DNA of 16,938 nt from JANRIC01 sp033765345 (GTDB lineage: Bacteria; Bacteroidota; Bacteroidia; Cytophagales; Microscillaceae). Positions 1 through 6,773 of this stretch are shown here, piece by piece (position 1 is the first letter of the stretch; every line of letters begins with the position of its first letter). Location of the stretch: positions 1 to 16,938 of the forward strand of contig JANRIC010000156.1 of the NCBI GenBank assembly GCA_033765345.1, given 5' to 3'. The notes beneath the pieces are model-generated. The model had not been told where the DNA came from and searched no databases. It saw nothing but the letters and a program-made list of their open reading frames with translations. The translations under genes and the position numbers were made by a program.

Positions 1-103
1 CGCACCCTAGCGAAATATTTATATGAAATATAACTATTCTTATAAAACTTACATGCTATATTTTATCAAAACCCATATTTTGCGATATTTTATAGAGTTT
101 TAG

Positions 104-139
104 AAGAAAACTTACAAGAAAACTTACAAGAAAACTTAC
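104..139. repeat. 12-bp tandem repeat, three perfect copies
   Basis: Three exact head-to-tail copies of AAGAAAACTTAC occupy 104-115, 116-127 and 128-139, followed by an A-rich partial copy. In one plus frame (46-189) the copies read as repeated Glu-Asn-Leu-Gln, but that frame has no start codon and a stop just upstream, so it is at best a gene remnant. The rest of 1-287 is AT-rich with no supported gene. Confidence 0.8.
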
Positions 140-287
140 AAAAAACAGGGGGGTGCGAAAAGTCGGTTATAAGATTGCACCTTAACTAATTCAAACAACT
201 GATGAACTTTGTTTTTTATTGAAAATGTGCCTATAAATGTATTGTAAAATCAAAAAAAACATTTACATTAGAGTAAATCAAGTTTGT

Positions 288-509
288 ATGAAAACATATC
301 AAATCACTGTAGCAGATGAAGATAACGAATTATTGCTTCAAATCTTAAAAAACTTAAAAATCATCAAACATTTCCAAGTGGAAGACATAGAGGAGTTTCA
401 TCAAAACTGGCTCAATACTTCTTCTGAACATTTCAATAAGGCATATCACGATCATGAGCCTGATTATACTACTGTACCTTTAAAAGAAATGAATCCAAAT
501 TTTCAATAA
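288..509 (+). CDS. small antitoxin candidate of a MazEF/PemIK-like module
   Basis: A 73-residue protein whose stop codon overlaps the start of a PemK/MazF-family toxin gene (TAATG at 507-511), the usual layout of a type II toxin-antitoxin pair. The start at 288 is chosen over 237 because the 17 residues gained from 237 are Lys/Ile-rich and unlike a protein start, whereas MKTYQITV opens a plausible beta strand. Residues 1-8 look like a strand, 11-24 a Leu/Lys-rich helix. The tail is acidic and polar (Glu, Asp, His, Asn), as expected of a disordered segment that would wrap a toxin. I do not recognise a named antitoxin family. The role rests on position, size and overlap. No clear Shine-Dalgarno site or TAnnTTTG promoter was seen upstream. 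Confidence 0.6.
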   Translation: MKTYQITVADEDNELLLQILKNLKIIKHFQVEDIEEFHQNWLNTSSEHFNKAYHDHEPDYTTVPLKEMNPNFQ

Positions 510-844
510 TGAATGTAGGAGATATAGCCAAAGCAAGATTACAACAAGCAGATGGAAGCTACAAACTTCGTCCAGTTTTATTGTTAAAGCAAATGCCTCC
601 GTTTCAAGATTGGTTAGTTTGTGGGATTAGTACCCAACTAAGGCAGTTTGTAGTTGATTTTGATATTTTAATGGACAATACTCATCCTGATTTTGCGCTG
701 AGTGGGTTGATTGCACCTTCTATTATTCGCTTGGGTTTTATGGCAGTTTTACCAGACAGTATTATTCAAGGAACTATAGGTCGCATTAGTGCAGAAACAT
801 ATCAAACACTTTTACAAAATCTTATCAATCATTTACAATCATAG
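509..844 (+). CDS. PemK/MazF-family toxin (endoribonuclease)
   Basis: A 111-residue protein, the usual length for MazF/PemK toxins, which are dimeric ribonucleases with an SH3-like barrel that cut mRNA at short motifs and are held inactive by the antitoxin encoded upstream. Visible family features are the opening VGDI strand, a DGSYKLRPVLLL segment at residues 15-26 with the conserved Arg21-Pro22, the GIST strand at 39-42, and an AP-SIIR segment at 69-74 where the second catalytic region (Ser/Thr plus Arg) usually sits. The ATG shares its A with the upstream TAA, so translation is probably coupled to the antitoxin. The AT-rich setting suggests an acquired module. Target motif and activity cannot be read from the sequence. 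Confidence 0.8.
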   Translation: MNVGDIAKARLQQADGSYKLRPVLLLKQMPPFQDWLVCGISTQLRQFVVDFDILMDNTHPDFALSGLIAPSIIRLGFMAVLPDSIIQGTIGRISAETYQTLLQNLINHLQS

Positions 845-895
845 TGCTTATTTTTTATTCCAAAGATAGATAAATGGAAGAGGAAGGTCACCGTT

Positions 896-926
896 CTTTG
901 AGGTATTCCGAAGGATCACCTCAAAG
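896..926. other. strong hairpin in the gap after the toxin gene
   Basis: CTTTGAGGT (896-904) pairs perfectly with ACCTCAAAG (918-926). Inside it, after a bulged C at 917, a short inner stem (905-908 with 913-916, one G-U pair) closes on CGAA. No T-run follows on either strand, so it does not look like an intrinsic terminator. It may be an end or remnant of a small mobile element, or an RNA structure at the 3' end of the toxin transcript. Confidence 0.6.
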
Positions 927-1068
927 TATTCGGAAAGTCTGCTAATTCCAGCCGAAGGCTTGGGACGTTCTAACCACGAAAGTTAAAATAACTATAAGGT
1001 GACGACACAAAGCCGGCGTTTTATTATAGGAGCATTAGATCTTCAATACTACCCAAAATATTTTATAA

Positions 1069-1096
1069 AAAAAACCGACTTTAAGCCGGTTTTTTA
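1069..1096 (-). terminator. intrinsic terminator of the IscA-type gene
   Basis: AAAACCG (1071-1077) pairs with CGGTTTT (1087-1093) across a 9-nt loop. Flanking A and T runs extend the stem and supply a U-tract on the minus strand, about 25 nt past the stop codon of the minus-strand gene at 1121. A T-run also lies on the plus side, so it could act in both directions. Confidence 0.75.
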
Positions 1097-1120
1097 CACA
1101 TTTCAAAAATATCTTACCAT

Positions 1121-1447
1121 TTACACCGCAAAACTTTCGCCGCAACCGCAGGTACGGGCAGCATTGGGATTGACAAACTGAAAGCCTTTGCCGTTCAATC
1201 CGTCCGAAAAGTCCAGCGTAGTGCCAAGCAGATAGAGCAAACTGCGTTTATCTACCAGAATTTTTATTTCTTTATCTTCATATACGTGGTCGTCTGCTTT
1301 TACTTCGGCATCAAACTCAAGATCGTACATCAATCCTGAGCAACCGCCGCCTTTGACAGCCACGCGTATATTATATCCATAGGTAAGCCCTTCTTTGCTC
1401 CTTAGCTCTATGATTTTATCTTTAGCCTGTTCCGTAATTTTTATCAT
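1121..1447 (-). CDS. HesB/IscA-family iron-sulfur cluster assembly protein
   Basis: A 108-residue A-type Fe-S carrier. These proteins accept clusters from a scaffold and hand them to target enzymes in the cytoplasm. The three cysteines that define the family are present: Cys36 in the GGGCSGL segment and the Cys100-Gly-Cys102 pair near the C-terminus in TCGCGESF. The start at 1447 (MIKITEQAKDKI) is preferred over an in-frame ATG at 1492, since family members begin with this Ile/Thr strand and helix, and the extra 15 residues (MLILDKLRGIKLKKL) look like untranslated leader. It is divergent from the ROK kinase and is followed by a clear terminator. Which A-type subgroup it belongs to (IscA, SufA or ErpA) cannot be decided, because no isc or suf genes are in view. 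Confidence 0.9.
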   Translation of the reverse strand: MIKITEQAKDKIIELRSKEGLTYGYNIRVAVKGGGCSGLMYDLEFDAEVKADDHVYEDKEIKILVDKRSLLYLLGTTLDFSDGLNGKGFQFVNPNAARTCGCGESFAV

Positions 1448-1583
1448 AAGTTTTTTAAGTTTAATTCCTCTAAGCTTATCTAAAATAAGCATTTTTTTTA
1501 TACATAAACAAATCGATTTATTAACTTCAAGGCCGTATGAAAAGTTTCCACGTATTTACTTCATCAACAATCATTGATCACGT

Positions 1584-2489
1584 ATGAAAGCTATTTGGGG
1601 CATTGACCTGGGCGGCACCAAAATCGAGGGTGTGGTTCTGGAATCCCGTCAAAATCCAATCGTTTTAAGCAGAATTCGCATCCCTACGGAGCGTGAAAAA
1701 GGCTATGAGCATATTCTCAATCAGATTCAGCTACTGCTTTCAAAGCTTTCAGCCGAGACGGGGTTAAAACCCGAAAAATTAGGTATATGTACACCCGGTA
1801 CACTCGATCCTATCACAGGGCGCATGAAAAACTGCAATACCACCTGCCTCAATGATCAAGCCCTTGACAAGGATTTAATCGGCAAACTGGGTATTCCGGT
1901 GATTCTGATGAATGATGCCAATTGTTTTGCCATGGCTGAGGCTCAAATGGGCATTGTACCCGATATCATGCCGGAGGCAAAGATTGTATTTGGAGTGATT
2001 ATGGGTACAGGCTTGGGTGGCGGTATCGTCGTAAACGGTCAGGTACTCAATGGCAGGCAAGGAATTGGCGGTGAATGGGGGCACATGTTTCTGGATGAAT
2101 CCGGCGGACCCTGCTACTGTGGGATGCGCGGCTGCGTAGAAACAGTCATTTCAGGACCTTTTCTGGAAAAGTATTATTCCTCTTTCAGTGGCATCACGAG
2201 AAGCCTCCCCGAAATCATTGACAGGCATCAGAACGCCTCGGATGAAGCAGCCACCAATACCGTAGAGCGACTTTTACACTTCTTCGGCAAAGGGATCGCT
2301 CAGGTAATCAATGTCTTAGACCCGGATGTGATCGTACTGGGCGGTGGCTTGGGCAATATTGACCTGCTTTATACACAAGGTGTGGAAGAGGTCAAAAAAC
2401 ACGTGTTTAACCTTCGCCTGGATACCATTTTTCTCAAACCCAAGCTGGGAGATAGTGCAGGGGTTTTTGGGGCGGCTTTGTTGGAATAA
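1584..2489 (+). CDS. ROK-family sugar kinase (glucokinase-like)
   Basis: A 301-residue ROK protein, the usual size for a stand-alone kinase without the helix-turn-helix of ROK repressors. The phosphate-binding loop DLGGTKIEG lies at residues 8-16, the catalytic-base segment LMNDANCFA has Asp111, a second glycine loop GTGLGGGIV is at 141-149, and the ROK signature EWGH is at 164-167. The zinc site is CYCGMRGC (Cys177, Cys179, Cys184) with His167 as the expected fourth ligand. GGGLG at 253-257 is the adenosine-side loop. The likely reaction is ATP-dependent phosphorylation of a hexose such as glucose, but ROK members also act on fructose, allose, mannose and N-acetylated sugars. No sugar-use genes adjoin it. 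No consensus promoter was found in the 136-nt divergent gap with the IscA-type gene. Confidence 0.9.
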   Translation: MKAIWGIDLGGTKIEGVVLESRQNPIVLSRIRIPTEREKGYEHILNQIQLLLSKLSAETGLKPEKLGICTPGTLDPITGRMKNCNTTCLNDQALDKDLIGKLGIPVILMNDANCFAMAEAQMGIVPDIMPEAKIVFGVIMGTGLGGGIVVNGQVLNGRQGIGGEWGHMFLDESGGPCYCGMRGCVETVISGPFLEKYYSSFSGITRSLPEIIDRHQNASDEAATNTVERLLHFFGKGIAQVINVLDPDVIVLGGGLGNIDLLYTQGVEEVKKHVFNLRLDTIFLKPKLGDSAGVFGAALLE

Positions 2490-2592
2490 GGAAATCTTAA
2501 TAATCGTATATCCTGAGTGAAAGTTGATTTCTTGTAAAAATAGGAAAATATATATACTCAAAACAAAATCACCTTCTATATTTTAATGAGTT

Positions 2593-2630
2593 AAATTATT
2601 CATAATCAAGCTACTAAATCCTGAAAATCA
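2593..2630. repeat. dispersed intergenic repeat, copy 1
   Basis: This 38-nt AT-rich stretch matches 4700-4737 at 32 of 38 positions, sharing a central ATAATCAAGCTA. Such loosely conserved AATC/CTGA-rich sequences are common between genes in Bacteroidota. It overlaps a small inverted repeat CCTGAA/TTCAGG at 2620-2642. The remainder of the gap between 2490 and 2728 shows only the hairpin at 2671-2702. Confidence 0.45.
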
Positions 2631-2670
2631 ATTTTATTCAGGTATAAAAAACACATCCCTCCCCTAAAGA

Positions 2671-2702
2671 AATCAAGATGACCAATCTTGGCCATCCTGA
2701 TT
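2671..2702 (-). terminator. hairpin, probable terminator of the TetR-OYE pair
   Basis: AATCAAGATG (2671-2680) pairs with CATCCTGATT (2693-2702) with one mismatch, and an inner CCAA/TTGG continues the stem. On the minus strand it lies about 27 nt past the OYE stop and is followed by a T-rich TTTCTTTA stretch, an imperfect U-tract. Confidence 0.5.
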
Positions 2703-2728
2703 GAACTGAATAGACTCATGAAACAAAT

Positions 2729-3829
2729 CTATGCCTTAATTTCTTCCAAAGAGGGATAATCGATATATCCTTTGGCTCCAGGAGTATAAAAAGTATTTTT
2801 GTCCGGTTCGGCAAGTGCAGCTCCCAACTCAAATCTTCGGGGAAGATCAGGATTGGAAATGAATAATGTTCCATAAGCAATTAGGTCAGCATGTCCTTCT
2901 GCCAGGGTTTGATTTCCTTTTTCTTGGGTATAGCCCCCATTGCTGATGAGCGTTCCCTGATAAGATTTACGGTAAAATTTGGCGACTTCTTTGGCAAAAT
3001 GTGTATCTTCAGGCAGTGGAACCAATGGCTCGACCAAATGCAGATAAGCCAGATCATACCCATTCAGTTTTTCAATGACATAAGTCCAGGTATTTTTCGA
3101 GTCTGAGTCTCCCTTCGTATTAAATAAACCACTGGGAGACAATCGCAACCCTACTTTTTTGCTTGTACCCACTTCGGATATTACTTCATCCAGAATTTCA
3201 AATAAAAACCTGCTGCGGTTCTCCACAGACCCACCATACTCATCGCTACGCTTGTTGGTACTATCCTGAATAAACTGGTCAACCAAATAGCCATTGGCAC
3301 CATGAATCTCTACTCCATCAAAACCAGCTCTCAGGGCATTGGCTGCGGCTTTTCGGTAGTCTTGGACGGTAGATTTAATCTCTGAAACAGTCAAGGGGCG
3401 AGGCGCAACCGTATGCGTAAAACCATTGTGGGTATATACTTGAGCATTCGGATTAACATCCGAAGCAGAAACCGGCAATTCTCCATCATGAAAATCGGGG
3501 TGTGAAATCGCTCCCACATGCCACAACTGATTGAAGATCAAGCCTCCTTGGGCGTGTACGGCATCAGTCACCTTTTTCCACGCCTCGACCTGGGCTTCGC
3601 TATGGATACCGGGCGTGTTGACATATCCCACGCCCTGTTTGGAAATCTGCGTAGCTTCGGTAATGATTAACCCCGCAGTTGCACGCTGTGAGTAGTAAGT
3701 CACGTGTAAATCAGTCACCTTGTTTTCGGGATTATCAGCTCGGCTACGAGTTAAGGGAGCCATGATGATTCTGTTTTTCAGGGTATAGTCTCCCAATTGA
3801 AAGCTTTCTAAGAGCAATTGTTTAGACAT
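2729..3829 (-). CDS. Old Yellow Enzyme-family alkene reductase (NemA-like)
   Basis: A 366-residue FMN-dependent TIM-barrel reductase of the classical OYE class, which uses NAD(P)H to reduce electrophilic alkenes such as enals, N-ethylmaleimide or nitrate esters. The N-terminal FMN segment MAPLTRSR (23-30) carries the Thr27 typical of classical OYEs. NQLWHVG is at 100-106. The active-site run around 176-205 shows His176, Asn179 and Tyr181, matching the spacing of the OYE1 substrate-binding His/Asn pair and proton-donor Tyr. It is followed by DQFIQD and the RSDEYGGSVENR signature. LISNGGY at 294-300 and LIAYGTLFISNPDL at 316-329 are the phosphate-binding end of the barrel. It lies 60 nt downstream of a TetR gene on the same strand, with a palindromic site in the gap. 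This suggests induction by reactive electrophiles through that repressor. Confidence 0.93.
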   Translation of the reverse strand: MSKQLLLESFQLGDYTLKNRIIMAPLTRSRADNPENKVTDLHVTYYSQRATAGLIITEATQISKQGVGYVNTPGIHSEAQVEAWKKVTDAVHAQGGLIFNQLWHVGAISHPDFHDGELPVSASDVNPNAQVYTHNGFTHTVAPRPLTVSEIKSTVQDYRKAAANALRAGFDGVEIHGANGYLVDQFIQDSTNKRSDEYGGSVENRSRFLFEILDEVISEVGTSKKVGLRLSPSGLFNTKGDSDSKNTWTYVIEKLNGYDLAYLHLVEPLVPLPEDTHFAKEVAKFYRKSYQGTLISNGGYTQEKGNQTLAEGHADLIAYGTLFISNPDLPRRFELGAALAEPDKNTFYTPGAKGYIDYPSLEEIKA

Positions 3830-3857
3830 AGTTTTAATAATTAAATTGTAAAATGTA

Positions 3858-3874
3858 TGTACGTACGTACAAAT
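3858..3874. promoter_or_regulatory. putative TetR operator upstream of the OYE gene
   Basis: The 60-nt gap between the tetR and OYE genes holds the perfect palindrome TGTACGTACGTACA (3858-3871), followed by AAT. Its right part, ACGTACGTACAAAT (3861-3874), matches 11 of 14 positions of a site just upstream of tetR (4488-4501). The paired occurrence, one before each gene, supports an operator. No consensus TAnnTTTG box overlaps it. Confidence 0.55.
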
Positions 3875-3889
3875 TATGATTAAAAAAAT

Positions 3890-4480
3890 TCATTTTAAGA
3901 GAATATTCTCCAGGAAATCTCGGAATATTTTAAGATCAAGGGCTGATTTACTGGTTTTCATTCTTAGCAAAGCTCCTTCCCAGCTATTCCAGATAAATCG
4001 GGCTAAGTGGTGGGGATGCCTAGAAAGGTTCAAAGTTCCTTGTTTTTGAGCTTGCTCAAGCAGATGTCCTATTCTGACAATATTTTTTTTACTGGAATTC
4101 TCCAAAACCTCCCTGATTTTTTCGTTTTGATCACCCATTTCTTGAGACAAATTACCGACCAAGCATCCTTGTGTGCAATCTGTAACCTTCTCATAATGAG
4201 CAATTAGCGAGTCAAACAGATTTAATAATCGTTGTAAATGAGGGTAATCGGTATCATCCAGATAGAAATCAAAGGCATCCTTTTTTTGCAGTTGATAATA
4301 CTCAATAGCTTCAAGAACAAAGGCTTCTTTACTTTTAAAATAATTGTAAAATGCCCCCTTGCTGCAAAGGTCTGTTGCCTCAACGATATCACTAATTCCT
4401 GTCCCATGATATCCTTGTTTTTTTAAAATTTCTATTCCTTTTTGAAGAACATCTTCCCTTTTAGTACTATTTTTTTTCAT
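3890..4480 (-). CDS. TetR-family regulator, NemR-like
   Basis: A 196-residue TetR repressor, the normal length. The helix-turn-helix covers roughly residues 10-55 with GTGISDIVEAT and SKGAFYNYFKSKEAF. It is encoded immediately upstream of, and co-directional with, an Old Yellow Enzyme gene, the nemR-nemA order of E. coli. The ligand domain carries GCLVGNLSQEM, with Cys106 at the position I recall for the redox-sensing Cys106 of E. coli NemR (GCLTVKLSAEV), and Lys175 in LLRMKTSKS where NemR has its partner Lys175. Further cysteines are Cys39 and Cys102. By analogy it would release DNA when Cys106 is modified by electrophiles or hypochlorous acid. The likely operator lies 8-21 nt upstream of its start. 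Assignment to TetR is firm; the NemR-like sensing role is inferred. Confidence 0.88.
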   Translation of the reverse strand: MKKNSTKREDVLQKGIEILKKQGYHGTGISDIVEATDLCSKGAFYNYFKSKEAFVLEAIEYYQLQKKDAFDFYLDDTDYPHLQRLLNLFDSLIAHYEKVTDCTQGCLVGNLSQEMGDQNEKIREVLENSSKKNIVRIGHLLEQAQKQGTLNLSRHPHHLARFIWNSWEGALLRMKTSKSALDLKIFRDFLENILLK

Positions 4481-4487
4481 AATCAGA

Positions 4488-4501
4488 ACGACCGTACAGA
4501 T
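4488..4501. promoter_or_regulatory. putative TetR operator upstream of tetR
   Basis: ACGACCGTACAGAT, 8 nt upstream of the tetR start, matches the site before the OYE gene (3861-3874) at 11 of 14 positions, including CGTACA. This copy is a less perfect palindrome. Its position would allow autorepression. The rest of the gap from 4502 to 4764 holds the terminator and the repeat copy listed separately. Confidence 0.5.
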
Positions 4502-4612
4502 TTTTAAACATTAAATCATCTTATTTTGTTCACATTGCCTTTTAAAAACTTAGTTTTGGGATAAAACCTACAGGAATTATTGTTAAAATATATCAATTGA
4601 TACAGATCGAGC

Positions 4613-4641
4613 CAAAAAAAGGCTGATTGTTGGTCAGCCTT
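4613..4641 (-). terminator. intrinsic terminator of the small membrane protein gene
   Basis: AAGGCTGA (4619-4626) pairs perfectly with TCAGCCTT (4634-4641) across a 7-nt loop. On the minus strand the stem is followed by a run of seven T, about 125 nt past the stop of the gene at 4765. The hairpin has the form of a textbook intrinsic terminator and supports that short gene as a real transcription unit. Confidence 0.8.
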
Positions 4642-4699
4642 GTCAGAAATATCTTAAATTATACTCAAACCGAAGTGGTTTTCCGAGATTTTAGCTTTT

Positions 4700-4737
4700 A
4701 AATCATTAATAATCAAGCTAATCAATCAAGAAAATCA
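4700..4737. repeat. dispersed intergenic repeat, copy 2
   Basis: Matches 2593-2630 at 32 of 38 positions. It lies between the stop codon of the small membrane protein gene and its terminator, so it would sit in the 3' untranslated part of that transcript. Confidence 0.45.
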
Positions 4738-4764
4738 GGCAAATCACTTCAATCTGGGTATATT

Positions 4765-5061
4765 TTAATATTCTTTACCTTTTAGCAGAGATTCAATGTG
4801 TTTTTGGGCACTACGTCGGGCTTTTCTGTTGGCAATCATATTGAGTCCTATTCCGGCAAGTAGAGAGACTAAAATCCCTAATAGAAATACACTATGGGTA
4901 AGAGGACGATTCATATTAATAATGAGGTTGATAAACAGCCCCACGATGGAAGCTGAAAAAAGCAAAGAGAAAGTCACAAACAAATTGGCAAGTCGAGGGT
5001 ATTTTAATAATACATTTTGACTATCACTCAAAAGCACAGTATTGAAGTCTTCGTTCCTCAT
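4765..5061 (-). CDS. small two-helix membrane protein, unknown function
   Basis: A 98-residue protein I do not recognise. Two hydrophobic helices are clear, at about residues 26-49 (LFVTFSLLFSASIVGLFINL) and 57-77 (SVFLLGILVSLLAGIGLNMIA), joined by a short polar turn with NMNRPLTHS. The second helix is followed by a basic stretch (NRKARRSAQKH), so the positive-inside rule places the C-terminus in the cytoplasm and, with two helices, the N-terminus as well. Evidence that it is real: a proper start, plausible membrane topology, and a perfect terminator downstream. A TAAGTTTG box on the minus strand (complement of 5149-5156) fits the -7 consensus but lacks a well-spaced -33 TTG. No partner gene is apparent. 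Confidence 0.7.
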   Translation of the reverse strand: MRNEDFNTVLLSDSQNVLLKYPRLANLFVTFSLLFSASIVGLFINLIINMNRPLTHSVFLLGILVSLLAGIGLNMIANRKARRSAQKHIESLLKGKEY

Positions 5062-5577
5062 AATCTTCTACAATTAATAATTACCTATCACATCAATTCA
5101 AATAAAGCTGATTCATTAAATAAAAAACGTTTGTATCAACTAATAGTTCAAACTTATCTCAAATTATAACAAATATAAATGATAAAAGTCACAAAAAGAG
5201 ATGATATTGAAATTTATTATGTCTTTTTTGCACGGGTACTTATGGTCAAAAATACTATATTTTTTTGAATAATGTACTTTTTCTATGCGAAAATATTGAA
5301 TTTTTTAGTTTTTAATGTTTTTAAAATTACCAAAAACTTACATGGTTAGGTAATTTGGGAAATTATGGTGGATTAGAGCAGATTTAGTCAGTAAATTTTG
5401 ATTAAGCAGGAGATAAAATAATATAATCCGAAAGGTTATAATATTTGTATAAAAAATCCAATGAATATTTACTTTATTAATTAGGCTATACGTGTTGGCA
5501 ACAAAAAAGGTTTATTTTTATGCAATAAATTATAAATAATATTCAAAAAAAATATATCCTCTTGTTTTTTTTATCGC
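5062..5577. other. 516-nt gene-free AT-rich region
   Basis: No open frame with coding character was found on either strand. The region contains two minus-strand TAnnTTTG-like boxes (complements of 5149-5156 and 5170-5177) that could serve the small membrane protein gene, and a long hairpin at 5416-5446. No terminator with a clear T-run was found for the EEP gene ending at 5578. Confidence 0.6.
5416..5446. other. long hairpin with GAAA tetraloop
   Basis: The arms 5416-5429 and 5434-5446 form 12 base pairs with one bulged T (5427) and one A-A mismatch (5421/5441), closing on a GAAA loop with two C-G pairs. GNRA loops are typical of structured RNA, but most pairs are A-T in an AT-rich region, so chance remains possible. 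There is no U-tract. It could be part of an unannotated RNA or an untranslated region. Confidence 0.35.
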
Positions 5578-6678
5578 TTACTTTAGTTCATAATTAGCCA
5601 ATATTGGAAAGTGGTCAGATTCTTTGTGCTGATAGAGGGTCTCAAAATGCAGTATGCGTATTCCGGGAGAGTAAAATTGATTGTCAATCCTCAAAAAAGG
5701 TATTTTGCCTTTGTAAGTAAAATTAAACCCACTACCTCGCACCTCAAAGGCATTATAAAAATATTTCTTTAATCTTTGATAAGTATAGCTGTAGGGAAGA
5801 TCGTTCAAATCTCCACAAAGAATAATTTTATGGGGAGACTGGAGGATAAATTTCTCCAGGTAATCTACCTGCTGCCCCCTGCTTTGAAATCCATTCCGGA
5901 GTTTTTGGTATGCAATACGATAAGCACGGTAGGTATGACTTATGTGCTGCCAATCAAACAAAGATCGATCATCCAGGGAAAGAGATTGTAAATGTACATT
6001 GATTATTCGGAGCGTATCTTTTTCCCAGAGTATGTCCATAAACACCCCTCTTTGAGTCCAAGGCTTATTGAGTGGAAAATCCCCGGATTTCACTACGGGC
6101 AATTTGCTAAAAAGAGCCAGTCCGATATATTGATTTTTGAATCGCAGTGATTCGCTATATACCAATTGATAGGTATATTTTTTTGATTTGCCTATTTTAT
6201 GCAGTGTATTCAATGAAGGAATTGTTTTGGAAAAATAAAACTCCTGAAAACATTTGATTTCGGCAGGATGCTTAGATAGCCAGTTGATCATGTGAGCCGA
6301 AGTACCAGGTTTTTCAAGCTCCAGGTGTTTATACGCATTAAAGACCCTCACATTATAACTCAATACGCCAAATGATTTTTTAGAAGTACTGCTTCCCATC
6401 CAACCGATGGAGAAACTGGCTGTCAAAAAATTCCAGCCTACAAGTAAGGTCAGTCCTGATAACAAGGCCCTGCGATCGATAAACCTGAGCCACGTGAAAA
6501 AAAAGAAAAGATTAAAAACCCAAAAAAACGGAATAAAACCAGATAAAAAACCCAGAAAAGGATAATTTGCTGGTGAGATATAAGAAGTGCTATATACAAT
6601 GAGCGTTGTTATCGACAGCACGATGTTCCATCGAAATATATTTTTTTTTGAAAAAAATTTACGGAAATAATTTCTCAT
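5578..6678 (-). CDS. membrane-anchored endonuclease/exonuclease/phosphatase-fold protein
   Basis: A 366-residue protein with an N-terminal membrane part (hydrophobic helices near residues 17-33, 40-63 and 70-93) and an EEP hydrolase domain from about residue 102 to the end. The EEP motifs appear in order: LSYNVRVFN with Asn109, CFQEF with Glu146 (metal ligand), GLALFSK at 186-192, NVHLQS at 227-232, LCGDLND with Asp290 and Asn292, RIDNQFY with Asp332, and the closing SDHFPI with Asp355 and His356. All catalytic positions of the metal-dependent phosphodiesterase fold are kept. The substrate is unknown; relatives cleave DNA, phosphoinositides, sphingomyelin or other phosphoesters. The anchored layout suggests the domain faces the periplasm or lies at the membrane surface. 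It stands alone, divergent from rimP across a 301-nt gap with a candidate promoter. Confidence 0.88.
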   Translation of the reverse strand: MRNYFRKFFSKKNIFRWNIVLSITTLIVYSTSYISPANYPFLGFLSGFIPFFWVFNLFFFFTWLRFIDRRALLSGLTLLVGWNFLTASFSIGWMGSSTSKKSFGVLSYNVRVFNAYKHLELEKPGTSAHMINWLSKHPAEIKCFQEFYFSKTIPSLNTLHKIGKSKKYTYQLVYSESLRFKNQYIGLALFSKLPVVKSGDFPLNKPWTQRGVFMDILWEKDTLRIINVHLQSLSLDDRSLFDWQHISHTYRAYRIAYQKLRNGFQSRGQQVDYLEKFILQSPHKIILCGDLNDLPYSYTYQRLKKYFYNAFEVRGSGFNFTYKGKIPFLRIDNQFYSPGIRILHFETLYQHKESDHFPILANYELK

Positions 6679-6715
6679 AACCGATCTTAATTGGCATTAA
6701 ACCTTGAATATCTTA

Positions 6716-6747
6716 CAAATAAACACCATTTTCCCCTTTAATTACAA
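6716..6747 (-). promoter_or_regulatory. candidate promoter of the EEP-fold gene
   Basis: On the minus strand TTG (complement of 6745-6747) lies 21 nt upstream of TTTATTTG (complement of 6716-6723), which matches TAnnTTTG at 7 of 8 positions. The start codon is about 37 nt downstream. It is back-to-back with the rimP operon promoter. Confidence 0.4.
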
Positions 6748-6773
6748 TATTGTTGATTAAGATTTACCAATAA

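Noticed and set aside
999..1181. 60-residue plus-strand reading frame
   Set aside because: It starts at a GTG, runs through the terminator hairpin at 1069-1096 and into the IscA-type gene on the other strand, and its composition is not protein-like.
1395..1577. 60-residue plus-strand reading frame before the ROK kinase
   Set aside because: It overlaps the IscA-type gene antisense and consists of hydrophobic low-complexity residues. It is a shadow of the other strand.
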